A stretch of 64,000 bases of DNA, taken from Haemonchus contortus (Eukaryota > Nematoda > Chromadorea > Rhabditida > Trichostrongylidae). This document shows, in pieces, positions 46,295-58,522 of this stretch. Position 1 is the first letter of the stretch. Every line of letters starts with the position of its first letter. Both the position numbers and the translations under genes were made by a program. The notes beneath the pieces are model-generated. The model searched no databases. It worked only from the letters and a program-made list of their open reading frames with translations, and was not told where the DNA came from. The DNA lies in the NCBI GenBank assembly GCA_000469685.2, contig LS997563.1, forward strand, positions 6,200,437-6,264,436, in the 5' to 3' direction.

Positions 46295-49200
46295 ATGTCT
46301 GTTTGCCATTCATTACAAGGTAAGTGAGCGAGTGAGTGAGTGAGTAAGCGATAGTGAGCGATAAGTTACTGAACAAAGGGGCTGGTAGCTAGTTGTCTCG
46401 TCGTGGACATTTGCTGACTTGAAACTTGGCTCCATTCTACCGATTAAGTAGAGAACTCATTGATAGTTATCATAAGCTCTTTACTAGGCTTAGGTGTATA
46501 AACGTTTTTTGGGTGGGGCGTTTACCCCGAACTTAGGAGCTTTCGCTCTCATTCGAGTTTGAACTATAAACAACCATAAACCGAAACTGCTCTCGATTTG
46601 AAAACTCTCCTGGACCGACCTGTAAGGTCCAGGATGGTCGTGAAAGTGGATGGTTCAACTCCAACTATGTCAGGCTCTTTGCTCTATAAAAAAAATTTAG
46701 CAGAGAAAGCTATCAAGGCAACCTGTACCGTGTCGATTTTTGAGTTCTTACAAGGTTCAAAGGATTTTCAGGCAGTTTTAGTCCGGCCATAATGTATGGC
46801 ATATGGAATAGTGGCCCTTCAAAAAAGTGATTTCCACTCGGTTATTCATTGGGATTTCAGCATTTTCTGCATTCAGATTTCTCGGATCAATATTGGAAAA
46901 ATCATCGGAAAAGCTAAAACTCTGTGTAACATCTATGGGAGATGAGGTCGAATTCGAAGGACGAGAAAAGGAGAACAACAATGTGTAAGTTGGATGACAA
47001 AATAACTTTCAACACAAAGGATCTAGTCCTGATTCGGTTTTTCTGAATTTTTTGCCCAAGTAATGCCATTTAATTTCAGATCGGCAAACCCAGTAATTAT
47101 GTTCATCCATAATCCGATTCATTTCTGTTGGCTAATGATTTTGGATGAAAAAATGGGTCTCGGTGAAGCATACATGGCCGGTGATTGGACGGCTGATCCA
47201 AATCCCACGGAGTTTCTCAAGCTATTGATTCGAGCGAAAAGTGAGTTCAGATCAGTTCGGATCGATTTTATAGCTATTTATCGGAATTATGGAGTGTAGG
47301 AAATCTTATTTAATATAATCTTTCAAAAATTCTCTCATTTGTCTTCATTCGATTTCAGTTTCAAAAAATTGTATACTCTTTCCGGAAATTCTTTAATCTG
47401 TCTTCATTCAATTTCAATTTGTCCTAAAAATTCTTTAGAAGGGTCCTAAGCTTAGAAAGACACCTAACGGTGAAAGGGAGTATAAGATCCTCAATGAATA
47501 TCAGTAGTAATGTGGGGCTGCTTTGATCTGCGATCCCGCTAACAAAAGTGGTTTCTATCTATTTCCCTGGAGAGCATGTCCAAAACAGAGTCAAACCACG
47601 CCCCTTCTGTAATACCACGCCCTTGTGCGTAAGCACTACGTTTCTATGGACTTTTGATGCGTGGCATAAACGACGAAACGAAATTATTTCAAAGCTAAAG
47701 CCGACTTCAGAGCAAAGCAGAACAAAGCCACGGAGAACGCCATCATTATTAGCAAAGCTCTCCAAATTCGTAAGCGATGGGATCCTGACGGTGATCCGAC
47801 GAATGGTAACCACGTATCGATACATTCAGCACCGAATTCGAGACAACACTCTCACACAGAGTGCCAAAAATATTGAAGGTAAGCGGACAGGACCTAAAAT
47901 CTTATATATACACAAAAACAACAGAGAATCCGATATTGATCAGTTCCTATCCGGGAAGCCTCTCACCCACTGAAGGTGGAATGGCGCAGTGGCACGATCC
48001 CATAGCTTCGGGTCGGGGATTGTGTCGAACCTAAAGATTGCTGGCTTCACCTACCAAACCTTCAATATTGGGATTTGTTAAATGGTACTAGTCTTGTCTG
48101 GGAGGGTGAAAATCAGACTTATACATCACCTGGTTCCCGCAGGTCATTGTATAGGCCACATACCCATTCAATCTCCCCCACAATGCAGAATAAAAATCGG
48201 ATGTACGGGCCACTTTTCCAAATAGAATTGATCGCCACCAAAGCCTCTATTCTTTATTCTTTTGTGCCATGTAACAGTTTCAGATCATTACGATCTCGGA
48301 AACGATATGTTTCGTATGTTTCTCGATCCTTCGATGACCTATTCCTGTGCCCTATTTGAAGGTAAACAATCGTCAATGTTTTTTCCCTCCCATGCTTCCC
48401 TTAGTTTTTCCATTTATGTTGAAAATTCAGCTTTTTTCGAATCAGAGTAGCCTAAGACCACAGTCGTTCCAGAGCCGATCAAGCCAGTCGATGAGGTGGA
48501 TTTCCGAATACTGGAAGAAGCACAGAACCGGAAAATGGATAGGCTGATCGGGTTACTTGATTTGAAGACAAGTGACAGAATACTGGAAGTGGGATGTGGT
48601 TGGGGGTCGTGTGCTATTCGGGCGGTGAAGGTGAGCTTTGAAGGCTCCGAAGGGCCGCCACCCCGATGGGAACCCACCTGAATGTGTGGAATTCCAGAAA
48701 ACGCAATGTAACTGGACTGGAATCACAATTTCACATGAACAACTCGAATGGGCCAAGCGACTTGCGGCTGAGGCAAATTTAGAAAACAATATCACCTTCA
48801 AGTACCAGGATTACAGGTAACAACCCTCCCCCGCTTTTGGAGCCCCTCTCTAATTATTGGGCTATTGGGGTTACAAAGATATCCCCTTTCAGGTTAACAA
48901 CCGGGCAATACGACAAAGTTATTTCTGTGGAAATGATAGAGGCGGTTGGACAAGCGTTTTTACCTCAGTACTTCCAAGTGCTTTCCGATCGACTTCTCCC
49001 TGGTGGAATCGCTGTTCTTCAGGTATTTTGTCGAAGCAAATCGATTCCCTTGCAAGAATTATTCTGAGTTAGCGTCATAAGCTTACTTGATACTTAGTTA
49101 CCGGTGTATGTCACGGCGATGTAATCCGAAGGGTTGATTGGTGGCTTTCTCGATGCACACACAACCTATCACAGCCACCAGCATCCCGCATATCACAGTC

Positions 49201-51104
49201 ATCCTGAGATCATCAAGATGTTACTTGCGGGATGCTGGTGACCGTAATAAGTGTTGCATCGAGCAAGCTACCAAACAACCCTGCGGATTATATTGCCGTG
49301 ACATACATCACTTATGAAATAAGGCGGGTCGCCCTGGTCGCGATGTTCAACAGGATCTTCACAAACAGTTTTATCAGCGCAATGTAGAAAGTGTTATTAT
49401 TACTAGTATTGAATCGGTAAGTGTCCATTGATTTTTGCAGGGTATAATCTGCCCCGATGCCTACTATGACCGGTATTGCCGATCATCGGACTTCATCAAA
49501 AAGTACATCTTTCCAGGTGGACATATGCCATCCATAGGTACGATTCATGCAGTGGTGCTTCTGCCAAATTTAAAGGGCGAGTTGAAAGGAATCGCTGATG
49601 TATGAATGACATCAGAAATCCAATGAAAATATAGATATTCCCCGATTTCCCCAACTGATTGCAGGTGCCATCAAGTCCGCCCTCCCAGCCGATCTCACTT
49701 TGGGCGAAATGAAACACATTGGGAGGCATTACGCGGCCACCCTCGATCATTGGTATAGGTAAGCCAATACTTTTTGGTTATTCGGACACAACTGAATACC
49801 AACGCAACCTTCAAACTACTTACAACCTCTGAAAGTAAGTAAGGACTCAAGTAAGTAAGTAAGTAGCGCTCGAAAGTATTCGGCCAAGCAGTTTTTCGGC
49901 CGTAACTTTTTTCTCAGTGGACCAAATCGCATGAAATTTTGATATGTTTGACTGAAGCATATTTCACACTATCCAACACTATTTGACTGCAAAGCAGCTA
50001 TGTCCACATAACTAAGGGGAAGGCGTTTGTAGACAGTGCTGAAAGTAATTTTGTGACGTCTGCAGGTATTCGCACCTTATGCGCGGTTTTCTCCTCTACT
50101 GTGTTATACATCAGCGCTCGTACACTTTGGGCATGGCAAAAAAGGAAAAAATCCAAGAAGCATCAATGTCTGTATTCCCAGTTGGTTTTGTTTTAGGCTC
50201 TTTGGGTATTGGAAGGTGATCAGGTTGAGGGTTGGTAGTGATAAATATGCACACTAAACCCATACTACACATACTGAAATTTCGCATGATTAGATCCAGT
50301 AGGATAGGAGTTACTACTGAAATTACGACTGAACATTTGGCCGAATACTTCTGAGCGCTATTGGGTTGATTCCTCAACAGTCAACAGGCATCACTTTGCA
50401 CGCAATCATCAGACTTCATGGTCACTTTCAGCCGCCGGTGGGTCAGACCAAGGTTCAAGACGTTTTGTTGATGAACCCTGTCCACACCCGTTCTCCGCTT
50501 AATCGAATTAAGCCACTCCTTGGTCTTTAGGGTGCGGCGCGTCAACTCTTTACCCGAATTACTTCGCCGCATATCGCTCCACACAATTTGACCCTCCGTC
50601 ACGTAGCGGAAGTAATTCGATTCCATATTTAGCGCTACTGCAGATCGGCGAGATCGAAAAGTGGACGGGGTGTGGGCGAACATTTTGAGAGGGACCCATA
50701 GATAACTTGGAATCAGGATTGTAACGAAAGAAAGGGTTGCTCGAAAAGGCCCTTGACATCATTTACACCCTCCAGGAGAAGTGCAAAGAAACTTATGCTT
50801 GGGAGTACAAGAGTTTGATAAGCACCCAAACGCCTCAGCGATCTTATGAGAATCGGATACATGGCGCATCTTGCAGAGTTTAGTCTGCCCAATCTCATCG
50901 CTTTCACTTCGGAAATGAGTTTCTTTGTACCTTTGCTTCACTTACAATTTCAGTGCCTGGATGAAAAACGAGAAGGACATTCTGGCGCTGGGCTACTCCG
51001 AATCATTCCATCGACGATGGCAGTACTACTTCTGTCTGTGTTCGGCTCTGTTCGCCAATGATCATATCGACACCATACAGTTCACCCTCACTAAAGCTTT
51101 GTAG
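46295..51104 (+). CDS. Cyclopropane-fatty-acyl-phospholipid synthase (CFAS/CMAS family), 11 exons
   Basis: SAM-dependent methyltransferase of the family that adds a methylene bridge across double bonds of phospholipid acyl chains. I read exons at 46295-46319, 46861-46984, 47080-47240, 47711-47878, 48284-48361, 48464-48630, 48698-48816, 48893-49022, 49441-49537, 49665-49758 and 50954-51104. All have GT and AG borders and consistent phase; the total is 1314 bp, 437 residues plus TAG. Visible motifs: [11 protein letters not shown] (exon 3), HYDLGNDMF (exons 4/5), MTYSCALFE with the family cysteine (exon 5), SAM motif ILEVGCGWG (exon 6), [12 protein letters not shown] (exon 7), VEMIEAVG (exon 8), [14 protein letters not shown] (exon 9), [13 protein letters not shown] (exon 10). 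Length fits the family (about 380-430). Exon 1 (MSVCHSLQ) is the least certain; it rests on phase and on its conservation in the B repeats. No canonical AATAAA was seen just after the stop. Intron 10 carries a 0.5-kb transposon, intron 8 a palindromic MITE and intron 4 a SINE. Confidence 0.9.
46320..46362 (+). repeat. GTGA-type microsatellite at the CFAS exon-1 donor
   Basis: GTAAGTGAGCGAGTGAGTGA continues as GTGA-rich repeats immediately after the proposed exon-1 donor. It provides several alternative GTAAG/GTGAG donors. Confidence 0.8.
47978..48170 (+). repeat. tRNA-derived SINE in CFAS intron 4
   Basis: tRNA-like head (GGTGGAATGGCGCAGTGGCA with a degenerate B-box GTGTCGAACC) followed by a body (GTCTGGGAGG, GGTCATTGTATAGGCCACAT) that matches the inverse of 18,090-18,326. 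Confidence 0.65.
49103..49310. mobile_element. Palindromic MITE in CFAS intron 8
   Basis: Left GTGTATGTCACGGCGATGTA and right its inverse (ending CGTGACATACATCAC); the inner CCACCAGCATCCCGCA pairs with TGCGGGATGCTGGTGA. About 208 bp, imperfect palindrome. Confidence 0.75.
49864..50360. mobile_element. 0.5-kb Tc1/mariner-like non-autonomous element in CFAS intron 10
   Basis: Bounded by TA and inverted ends GCGCTC-AAAGTATTCGGCC. It has homologues at 23,654-24,148 and 39,974-40,483. No transposase frame. Its inverted subterminal GATC-GCATGAAATTT blocks pair with each other. Confidence 0.8.
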
Positions 51105-53076
51105 GATTACTGTAGAATGACCGTAACAACCTATAGGCTTCTGCCAAATCTAATAACTATTGCTTTATGATGCTCTTAAGGTTCTCTAATGTGCCACATG
51201 GATTTCAATTCGATATGTAGGGTTATATACAACACGAAGTAGTCTTTCGTTCTTCTCATTTTCACGTAACTTCTCAAAAATATGACAAAAAAACTAATAA
51301 ATATTTGAAAAAAATCACTGATAGTTTCTAGGTTCAATAGCGAAGTTTTAGCAATTTCCTCTTCAAGAGCTCCTGAGAGGAATTGACGGAAGAAGGTAGA
51401 TTCACCTTTATAGGTCCGCTTCATTTGGCAGAACTCTAGTTTACGAGAAGCGGTCGTTCGGCGCCGCCCCTCGCACCGCACCACCCATTCGACGCGGTTT
51501 CTGGGCTGGACAACCCGTCCGTGTGATCGGACAGCACACTGTCCATCCAGCTGTTAGACGCCCGATCGATGACGTCGCTACTATTAGACTCCGAGTTGCG
51601 GACTTACTTGTTTTCCGCCTATTTACATAGCCTAATTAGCTAGGGAGTTGAATCGACTGGACGAGTTGTCCAGCCACGAACCGCGTCGAATGGGTTGCGC
51701 GATGGGAGGAGTTGCGCCCTTTAGAGCTTTGTGGACAACACTCGTCCCTTCTGGCATCTTATTTGCATGCTTGGTAATCAACCGTGCTAAAGACATCAAC
51801 AATAAAGTTTACTTGTTTACAAAAAGTAACGGATTACTAAATATTAGCATTAGTGACCAATAACAAACAACTATAATAACATAACGACTTTCTTGAAAAC
51901 AGTAAACTAGTTGAGCACAGCGACATTCTTCGGGTAATCTAGAAATTTGAGCATTTTATCACAAAAATCTTTTGATATCAGGCAGCCAAATACATAGACA
52001 AGGAATCCTATGAGGAATATGATTAATTAAGGGGTACTGTAGTAAGGCAATTCAGAATACATATAGTACCGTACGAAATTTCACGGATCTTCGCTTTTAT
52101 AGAAGATTTTGTAAATCATCGGTCTCAAGTTTTTTTTTCCTTCACATCAAAACAAATAACCAGAGGCAACGAGAATTCACAAGGTTGGCGAGTTGTGGAC
52201 AAAACATTGGCCGTGTAAAGGATTCGATCCCGTACTTGTGCTGTCCGGGCACCGTACTTCTTTTCCCTTGCACTACCGAAATCACTGTGATAGGGTAAGA
52301 TGCTTTTTAGGCTTCAACAAGGTGCCAGTACTTCTCAGTATTATGTATAAACACTAAAACTATCCGTGCTTTGAAAAACTTCAAACCAATTCGAAACGTT
52401 TTGGAACGAAAAAGTCTTATAAGCAAAAATCTATAGAATTTCGCACGATACTGCATATACATAAGAGTGCTAACAGTATCAGTTGCCTTTGTTGAAATAC
52501 AATCTTAAAATGTACTGAAACAATAAAATAAACTAGAAAATAGTCGTGAACAGACATGGGAAAAACAAGGCTTATGAAAATGAAATTGCTTGAGCTAGCG
52601 AAATTTCTCAGAAAAACGATGAAACCGCTTTCTTCGGGATTGCTTGAAAACTCACATCTACTCTGAAAAAGGTATCGATTTTACGCGCGTGCGCACAAGC
52701 ATGGGAAGTGTTGGAGCGGTCGTGTAAAATCCATATGTTCTTCAGAGTAGGCACGACCATTTTGTTCCTCTACCTCACTAATACGTACTGTAAAAAGGAT
52801 CCACTGTGTAAATATCAGAACTATGAGCGCAGTGATAGACCTTCTTCAAGTACATATAGATTCCATAGCTACATGTTTCCTAGCAATCGAGTTACCATTA
52901 TCTCTTCATAATAATAATAAGTCTAAGCTATTTAAATGGTTTAGACCTCTGTGAATCTCAGAGAATAAAAAAAGAGCTACTGATTAGCGGTTGACTTCTG
53001 TCTAGTTTGTCCAAACTCCACACCTAAAGTACCGGAATCAGGCTAGTAGACCGTCCACAACCAATCAATATTCAGT
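51105..53076. other. Intergenic region between CFAS and dehydrogenase A
   Basis: The two genes converge here, so both 3' ends lie in this region. AT-rich. It holds one degenerate SINE (52,178-52,292). No AATAAA stands close after either stop. Confidence 0.6.
52178..52292 (-). repeat. Degenerate copy of the 31,850-type SINE
   Basis: CACAAGGTTGGCGAGTTGTGGA, GGATTCGATCCCGTACTTGT and a CACTACCGA block match the inverse of the SINE at 31,850-31,965, with many substitutions. Confidence 0.6.
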
Positions 53077-56000
53077 TCAGTTAAGTACGTGCACTTTCTT
53101 CACGCCATAGAGATCCGCTAGATCATTCTGAAACAGAATTTGCACTGTTTGTTATTCAAAAATGGCATAAACGTTGAGCAAACTCCAGATTGTGGGGCGG
53201 AGCTAGAGGGCCTTCACCCCCTCCTCATTGGGCGGTTCATGGATAGATCAAAAAACAACCAATCAGAACTGCTCTGAGATTTGACAACATCGTCCTTTTT
53301 CTGAGAGTTCAATGCCCTCACTGCATTCACCCCTCGAAAGCGATACAATCACTTACGGCATATGTGATCTGGTTCGGATGGTACGGAATTCCACCAAGCT
53401 CTTCAACGATTTTCTCATGATTTCTCTCCGGATCACCAGGAATCAGTACTTTCTCATCTGGACTGACCTAAACTTCCAGCAGATTGACATGAGTGGCATC
53501 ATGGAGACAAACAACCCCAAAGAGAAATCTACCGAAGGAAGGTTCCTCATTGTGTTCATAAACTCTTGTAATCGTCCGCCAAATCCGGGAGCAAAAGCTT
53601 CTGGATCAATCGCGATGAAGCATTGGCCCTGAAAACCATGGATTACTGTAGACTAGGTTATAATAATGGGTATAAATGATTGGAGCAAGCAAATTTTGAC
53701 TGAAACTGACCAGATCGGCATCAACTTCAGCCGACATCCACTTCCGAATGTTCGGTCCCCAGTGGGCTCCACCCAGAATTCCGCAGAATATCTCCACGAC
53801 TGAACCCAGCCCATAGCCTTTGTAGCCACCTGAAAATGAGGGTAACTTTCGTACGAGAATTGAAGAAAAGGACAGGAGTGCCAGTGATGGAAAGAGGGCC
53901 CTTTCATGGATAAAGCGGATCGTTAGTGACCAATCAAGATCGAAATCTTAACACTCTTAGTAAACAGGAAGGAAAACGAAGAGGAAGGACGGTGCCCGGT
54001 GTGTTTTGGAAGACGATCTCAAATTTCACTAGACCACGTCTTAAAGATGCCCATGATACTGATGGATATTGATTGATAGCTCATTGAGCTTCGAAGCGGT
54101 CTGTGTAGACAATGAAAAAATAGCCCATGAGAGCGGACGATGTTGAAGAGAATACGAATCAGCTACAATAAACGATACTTACCACATATCTCAGATCCAC
54201 CAAGTGGCAATAGACCTCCTCCAGAGAGAATCTCATCCGGTTTATGGCTCATCACTCCTCCTTTGGCGACACCCCATGTGTTTGGCACTTCTTGGCCTTT
54301 TCTCTTTGCGATTTCGACCTAAATAAATAAATAAATAAATAAATGGAGATTTAGTCGCAGTTAAACTGAAGTCGGACCTTGCAATCAGGTTGAAGGAACC
54401 CTTGAAATCGGGCGAAACAGGATTAAGGGCCGAGAGGACTGCTCATAGTCAGAGGAGTCCTTTCAACTCCTTCACCTTGCCCAACGAATTCCCTTTCATA
54501 GTGTCCCTCTCATAGGGGCACTTCTGTAGAGCCCCACACCAAAACCAGGTTTAAGGAGACTTATGGGGCTATTAACCCTTCTGTTGGTGTCCTTATAAGT
54601 ATCAGTTGTTTTCGATAGAGTAAAACCCTGAGAGTAAAACCTAGAACCGGTAGATACCGGCCAAGTACGCGTGTGAATGCAATCCTGGGCAGAATCTCCC
54701 AAAACTTCTATGTGAAAAAATCCATAACTTATCCCACGGCTTTGGAACAGAAAATTTGGTTGGAGATCAGTAGTTTTAGTAAAAAAAATGATGATCACCT
54801 TGCCGATAGCTACAGTGGTGGTAGCCATATCCAGCAGATAAGAGTCACCTCCAGCAGCATTAGCTCCGATTGCTATTGGATTTGTGCCAAGTGCTGGTTT
54901 TGCCGCTCTTGTCGGATACATTATAGGAGATGTATTGGTGCATGAGATACCCTTAATTGAAGACTTACTATCAAAAATGTCATTTAGTGAAAAATCTGGA
55001 AATTAGTTCCAACAATGAAGAATTCCCATATGGGGAAAGGCAGGTTTCAGGGGATGATCTGGGGTGGAGTAAAATTACATGCGGTGGAAGGCGATGGCCA
55101 GATAGCTGCGATGGCCAGATAGCTGAGAAGACGATCAGCAGCAGTTTTGCAGGTAATGTGCCCTAGCTGTAATATACATAAGCATCCCGAAGCAACTAAC
55201 TCGGCCATTATCTCTGTTTCTCTGCTCCCTCTTACCCACATCATGCAATCGCTGCGTCTCTATTTTCAGCTTAACTCGTACCCCAGCGCATCTCGTACAC
55301 CTCTTGATATCAAGCTCCAAGGCTAATTCCTGAACCATACCTCAATATTTGATCACTTACTCACAGAAGCAATACCAACAGTACCCCCCTCCCATTTTCT
55401 TCCTGCCCTCAATTATCGTACACACCGTCCTGAGCCTAGACAGAGAACCTTGCCGACAAAGAGGCCTGTCTTTTTGTCAACTTTCGATCCGGGTATGTTC
55501 GTAAAGGAGTTCTGTGACCGGTGGCAAAATGGTATCAACTGGCGCGATACCACTCTGGTACGATATTATCATTGAGGTTATACCCTCCCTTTACTATGTG
55601 GGTAAGATATGAGTTGTATCCACAGACATTTCGAGTGCTGAGGTCGGGGTAAACCTACGTCTCCACCAATTATGATATGATAATGGATAAGAGGAGCCGA
55701 CAGTTGCCAAAGTTCAACTTATCCCAAATCCATTGGATAAGTTGAACTTTGGCAACTGTCGGCTCCTCTTATCCTGTTATTGCACCACTACTCTCTGAAA
55801 GGGATAACTGTATATTAGGAACCCCTTTTCAAAGTGTTGGGATCCTGAACTGGGAGAAGGGAACATAAGAACTCCGACAACCACAGTGATAAGGGAGGTA
55901 AGAGAACAAAATAGCTTCCGCTCTTATCAGTAAACTAATAGGTAGGATCGTTCATTTATGGTGATAACGGCCGTTCATTTTTAAACTTCACAGTGCACCA

Positions 56001-58522
56001 TGCGTCCTTCGACAACAATGGACCACGCACTTAGCGATGGGTATCGATTTTACGCGCGCACAATGGAGAACGCGTTCAAAGGTTGCGTTGAGATAAAGCT
56101 GTTTTAACTGGGAAGCCAGGCAAACATTTTTAAACTCACCATAACGCCTTGCTTCATAGCCCTCATGACATACCATCCAGCAATTCCAAAATGGTTTGAC
56201 CCTAAACAACAGCCATATTCCACTCAGTTCAGAGAAATCAAGGTCCTCAGAGAAACTGAAGAGCTCAGACCTTTGCAAACGACCCATCCAACACCAGCTT
56301 CTTTGGCTTTCTTGACAGCCAGATCCATACAGAAGTTACCGACCACAGGGCCCAGCAGGCTGTTGCCATCTACCCAAGCCGATCCTGCTCTTTCCTGGAA
56401 ACATCATCACTTTCAATGGAATGAACTAGAAATTGAATTCGATGAAAAATGTCAAAACACACTTTCAATATTGTCGGAGTTCCGTCCAGTTTGCACACTT
56501 TTTTCCTGCAATCTCCCACATACATATCTGAAAATTTCGAAATTATACTAAAGGGAAAAGAAGAAAAAAGGCTCGAGTCGTCTAGTGCAGTAAAAAGACC
56601 AGCAGGTCACCCCCCGAAAAAAGTGTCGAAGAAATGACTTACCCAGTCGGTTCAGTCCATGACTGTAATGGCCACGAACATCTGCTTCGACTAGTACGTC
56701 AGCCAGTTGTTCTGCATGCGATACTGCAACCCCTTGCTTCTGCATAATGTCGACGATGAATCGGCGCATCTGAAGGTAAACTACATTCAACGAAAAAATT
56801 GCTTAAAAATGTACCCTCAAGAAAGATATTTCCTTTACTTGGGTCAAATTACCAGCTGGTCCTAGTATTTCTTTACTTGTGTTCTGGGTATTAAAATGGA
56901 TCTCCGATTGGGTTTACATTCATACTGAGGTGTAAACATCCTTACAACCCTGTCAAACTGTCACGATTACACAATTTTCCCTGCCTGTCTCAGTTTTTCT
57001 TTTTTCTTTCGTTTTTTCCGTTTTTTCATCTTTCCGTATGACAAATAGTCAGGGAGTTGTGAGTGCCCCACATCTGAGCGATGTTTCCTTGGATTATACC
57101 GATCTCTTTTATTCATTTTGACTATAAAGTTGTTCCTAGACGTTATACTAAAGAGGTTATAGTCAAAAATATTTTGCCTCACTTAAGCCCAGCTCCAAAT
57201 TATCAGCGTGGATTGGAAAGCTGCTCCAAAGAGTTGAGTGTAACCCCACTTGTTTTTTTTTTCAGTGTTGACGAAAATCTCAAAAAATATATAAGTAGAA
57301 GCAGGGTGGTTATAGTATGAGTATCTTGAAGAGAAGGTATCACCAATAAAGATCACTCAGTATCACCTTACCCACCTAACGAGACCTGAGCACCATGTGG
57401 ACCACTGTGTCTTGGCCCATTTTTTCTGTCAATTTCTATAGGATCAACGTTTGGTAGGTCAACGAGAAATCCCAAACAGTGGCCATTGTTCCCATCGATT
57501 CCTATGAACACCTTCTTATCAGCACTGTTCGTGTTTTTAGTCGATTCCAATTGTTATCGCTCTTTTCATTGCAATAGCATGATATCGTTGTTGACAGTGG
57601 CAGTCGATTGTAATAACTCGCGGGCACCCAAACAAACTGCTGACTAGGTAGACGAGTAACTAGTTAACAGCAGCTTGATAAGTCGTCTTAGCACTGAGGC
57701 ATGCACGGAACTCGATTTTGCTCTTGTCTATTTCGTTTTTTTTTTGTTTTTACCTTGCTTTTCATTAATTTTACAGAAAAAAATTAAAGTCATTAAGTTC
57801 TTACCCCGCTACTTTTTGAGTGTTCTTGGAGGCTTTGCAGGAAAATCTCGCAACTGATCGGTAGGAGTAATTGGTGGATAGAACCATCATATTAACGCCC
57901 TTTCATTTGATGATTGGCTTTAACTCTTCTTGAATCATCTCCAGTGATACAGAGTGATAAGATCATACCGTAGGTCGCAAGTGAGCCCAAAAACTCAATA
58001 TCGAACTCTCTGGGTGGTTTAGGAGTGCCATGACTGTCTAGGAAGCTGAGATGGTGCTCAAGGAGGTCGTCAAGTAAGTTATTTACTGCTTTGTATCCAC
58101 AGTTACCAGTCTCGCCATTGATCCCATGGTAAGAAAGTAATTTACCTACTACTGACTGGTTCCTAACTGACTACTGCTATTACGGTAGCAGATTTCGAAT
58201 TCTTACTTTGGAGGTTGGATAGGGACCTCTGGAGGACCCCCACGACATGTTCATCAGAACTACTGCCCCTCAAGAAAAGGAAAAAGCAGGAGGAGGCAGA
58301 AAAAAGAGCGAAGGAGGCAAAAGTTATCTAGAGAAAAGTGATATAACTCACCTCATCCTTCTTGACGATTTTCTCATGAGGAGCTGCCATTCTTGTAGCG
58401 AGTAATCGTCGAGTAGCCGACAGAACTGGGGCTGATTGTTGTCGCCAAGCACAAGGACCAAAATGGGCGGACCATGTGGTGAACCCAAAGGAGGCAAGGC
58501 TTTGATATCGCGAAAACATCAT
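53077..58522 (-). CDS. Malate/L-lactate dehydrogenase (LDH2/MDG2 family), complete paralogue A, 11 exons
   Basis: NAD(P)-dependent 2-hydroxyacid dehydrogenase of the LDH2/MDG2 family (malate, lactate, sulfolactate or ureidoglycolate type; substrate cannot be told). Exons in gene order: 58352-58522, 56643-56769, 56463-56527, 56271-56394, 56140-56201, 54799-54951, 54183-54318, 53711-53829, 53533-53628, 53357-53467, 53077-53127. They sum to 1215 bp (404 residues plus TGA) and phases agree throughout. Motifs: [11 protein letters not shown] (exon 2), [14 protein letters not shown] (exon 4), [11 protein letters not shown] with the family catalytic His (exon 5), [20 protein letters not shown] and [12 protein letters not shown] (exon 6), NTWGVAKGG (exon 7), [16 protein letters not shown] (exon 8), [11 protein letters not shown] (exon 9), [11 protein letters not shown] (exon 10). 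Exon 1 (57 residues) is rich in Arg, Ser, Ala and Trp with few acids, like a mitochondrial presequence; Met45 could start a cytosolic form. The short exon 3 is unusually rich in Lys and Cys. The acceptor of exon 6 is TTAAG rather than TTTCAG, as in paralogue B. Confidence 0.9.
54319..54345 (+). repeat. AAAT microsatellite at the exon-7 acceptor of dehydrogenase A
   Basis: CTAAATAAATAAATAAATAA: on the minus strand the repeat ends in TTTAG, which is the acceptor of exon 7. Confidence 0.8.
55091..55125 (+). repeat. 18-bp tandem duplication
   Basis: GCGATGGCCAGATAGCT occurs twice in a row inside the same dehydrogenase intron. Confidence 0.8.
55685..55774. repeat. Perfect 40-bp inverted repeat in dehydrogenase intron
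   Basis: GGATAAGAGGAGCCGACAGT... at 55,685-55,724 is repeated inverted at 55,735-55,774 with a 10-base loop. It lies in the intron between exons 5 and 6 of paralogue A. Confidence 0.9.

Noticed and set aside
46598..46792. Alternative first CFAS exon in the frame at 46,598
   Set aside because: No ATG start, and no donor in the phase needed to join exon 2; the 46,295 exon fits phase and is conserved in B copies.
50381..50762. Minus ORFs in CFAS intron 10
   Set aside because: No domain recognised, overlapping frames, intronic location; treated as chance.
57368..57550. 60-codon minus ORF ending at a GTAAGG donor as an extra dehydrogenase exon
   Set aside because: It lies in intron 1 of paralogue A and has no counterpart in the family; exon 1 joins exon 2 in phase without it.
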